NCBI GenBank assembly: GCA_025058535.1
Contig: JANXEL010000076.1
Span: forward strand, 1 to 32,079
Origin: Ignisphaera sp.
GTDB lineage: Archaea > Thermoproteota > Thermoprotei_A > Sulfolobales > Ignisphaeraceae
Reading direction: 5' to 3'
Length of the DNA stretch: 32,079 nucleotides
The first letter of the stretch is position 1. Each line of letters opens with the position of its first letter. Below, piece after piece: positions 31,761-32,079 of the stretch. The notes beneath the pieces are model-generated. The model worked only from the letters and a program-made list of their open reading frames with translations. It had not been told where the DNA came from and did no database searches. The position numbers were made by a program, and so were the translations under genes.

Positions 31761-32079
31761 TTGCAGAATGATGTGTGGGAAAAAATACCCCTCAATTCAA
31801 ACTATGCTGCAGCGTATGGCGCTAAGGACTCCGATGTTGATGTAGTTGCAGCTTACCCTATAACACCACAGACTCCTGTTGTCGAGAAAATCGCTGAATT
31901 TATAGCAAATGGTGAGCTAGATGCTGAAATGATTCACGTAGAGAGTGAGCATTCCGCTATGAGCGCCTGTGTAGGTGCTGCAGCTACTGGTGCCAGAACA
32001 TTTACAGCTACATCGGCGCAAGGCCTAGAGCTAATGCATGAGATTCTGCATATTGCATCCGGATTAAGACTGCCCATAG
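31761..32079 (+). CDS. porA: 2-Oxoacid:ferredoxin oxidoreductase, alpha subunit (partial, runs off the window)
   Basis: The first 106 codons of the alpha chain, cut by the window end. It begins with TTG at 31761, directly after the porD stop, with GAGGTGA 5 nt upstream. Seen: [32 protein letters not shown], including the diagnostic YPITPQT, then [39 protein letters not shown], the thiamine diphosphate/CoA-side motif of the family. A beta subunit gene is expected to follow outside the window. Confidence 0.95.
   Translation, partial: MQNDVWEKIPLNSNYAAAYGAKDSDVDVVAAYPITPQTPVVEKIAEFIANGELDAEMIHVESEHSAMSACVGAAATGARTFTATSAQGLELMHEILHIASGLRLPI

Overview
The window reads as chromosomal DNA of a hyperthermophilic crenarchaeon, moderately AT-rich. 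The closest fit is the Desulfurococcales/Ignisphaera type, but that placement is inference. Direct support: Orc1/Cdc6 instead of DnaA; CDP-archaeol synthase (ether lipids); a Dph6-type diphthamide ligase; a membrane pyrophosphatase; archaeal-type 2-oxoacid:ferredoxin oxidoreductase; a tRNA-His with a 17-nt intron in a bulge-helix-bulge fold; TATA boxes about 27 nt before leaderless starts; and GGTG-type Shine-Dalgarno (SD) motifs. I see no insertion sequence, prophage or CRISPR array. Genes are dense and mostly housekeeping.

Layout. 1-480: no convincing gene, then tRNA-Gly(TCC). 481-3452: a flavodoxin-fold FMN reductase divergent from a corrinoid methyl-transfer pair (URO-D-family methyltransferase plus B12-binding protein). 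3657-5219: plant-type asparaginase/isoaspartyl peptidase and a metallophosphoesterase. 5276-5627: intron-containing tRNA-His and a small unknown protein. 5839-9303: cis-prenyl transferase, then a three-gene minus-strand operon (radical SAM protein, GPN-loop GTPase, coiled-coil protein). 9383-12171: plus-strand operon of PRPP synthetase, Trm11/TrmG10-type tRNA methyltransferase and RNase Z. 12168-13171: UPF0201 and UPF0200 overlapping. 13285-14532: S-adenosylhomocysteine hydrolase. 14572-16539: DUF99 protein, Orc1/Cdc6 and tRNA-Ala(CGC). 16540-16923: gene-free stretch with a promoter-like box, a GC-rich repeat-bearing segment and a possible origin-box-like sequence. 16924-19316: membrane pyrophosphatase and tRNA-Arg(GCG). 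19514-22729: gatC-gatA-gatB operon. 22897-26539: unknown protein, alanine dehydrogenase/ornithine cyclodeaminase-type enzyme, glycerophosphodiesterase, helical unknown, stand-alone Lrp ligand-binding domain. 26588-30786: a 59-residue twin-CX3C miniprotein, YjbQ, a basic HTH-like protein, DUF61 pair, diphthamide ligase, HELLH membrane protein, CDP-archaeol synthase. 30876-end: porG-porD-porA, with porA cut by the window edge.

How the genes fit together. Translation is the dominant theme: four tRNAs, a tRNA methyltransferase, tRNA 3'-end processing, transamidation (GatCAB), diphthamide on EF-2 and a GPN GTPase. One-carbon and methyl chemistry appears in the corrinoid pair and in the SAH hydrolase, which supports SAM-dependent methyltransferases. 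Lipid and envelope genes (UppS, CarS, GlpQ) and energy genes (pyrophosphatase, POR) fill the rest. The points most worth a second look are the twin-CX3C miniprotein at 26588, the unexplained segment 16606-16923, the corrinoid pair lacking a substrate-specific partner, and the divergent gene pairs that appear to share one TATA element.
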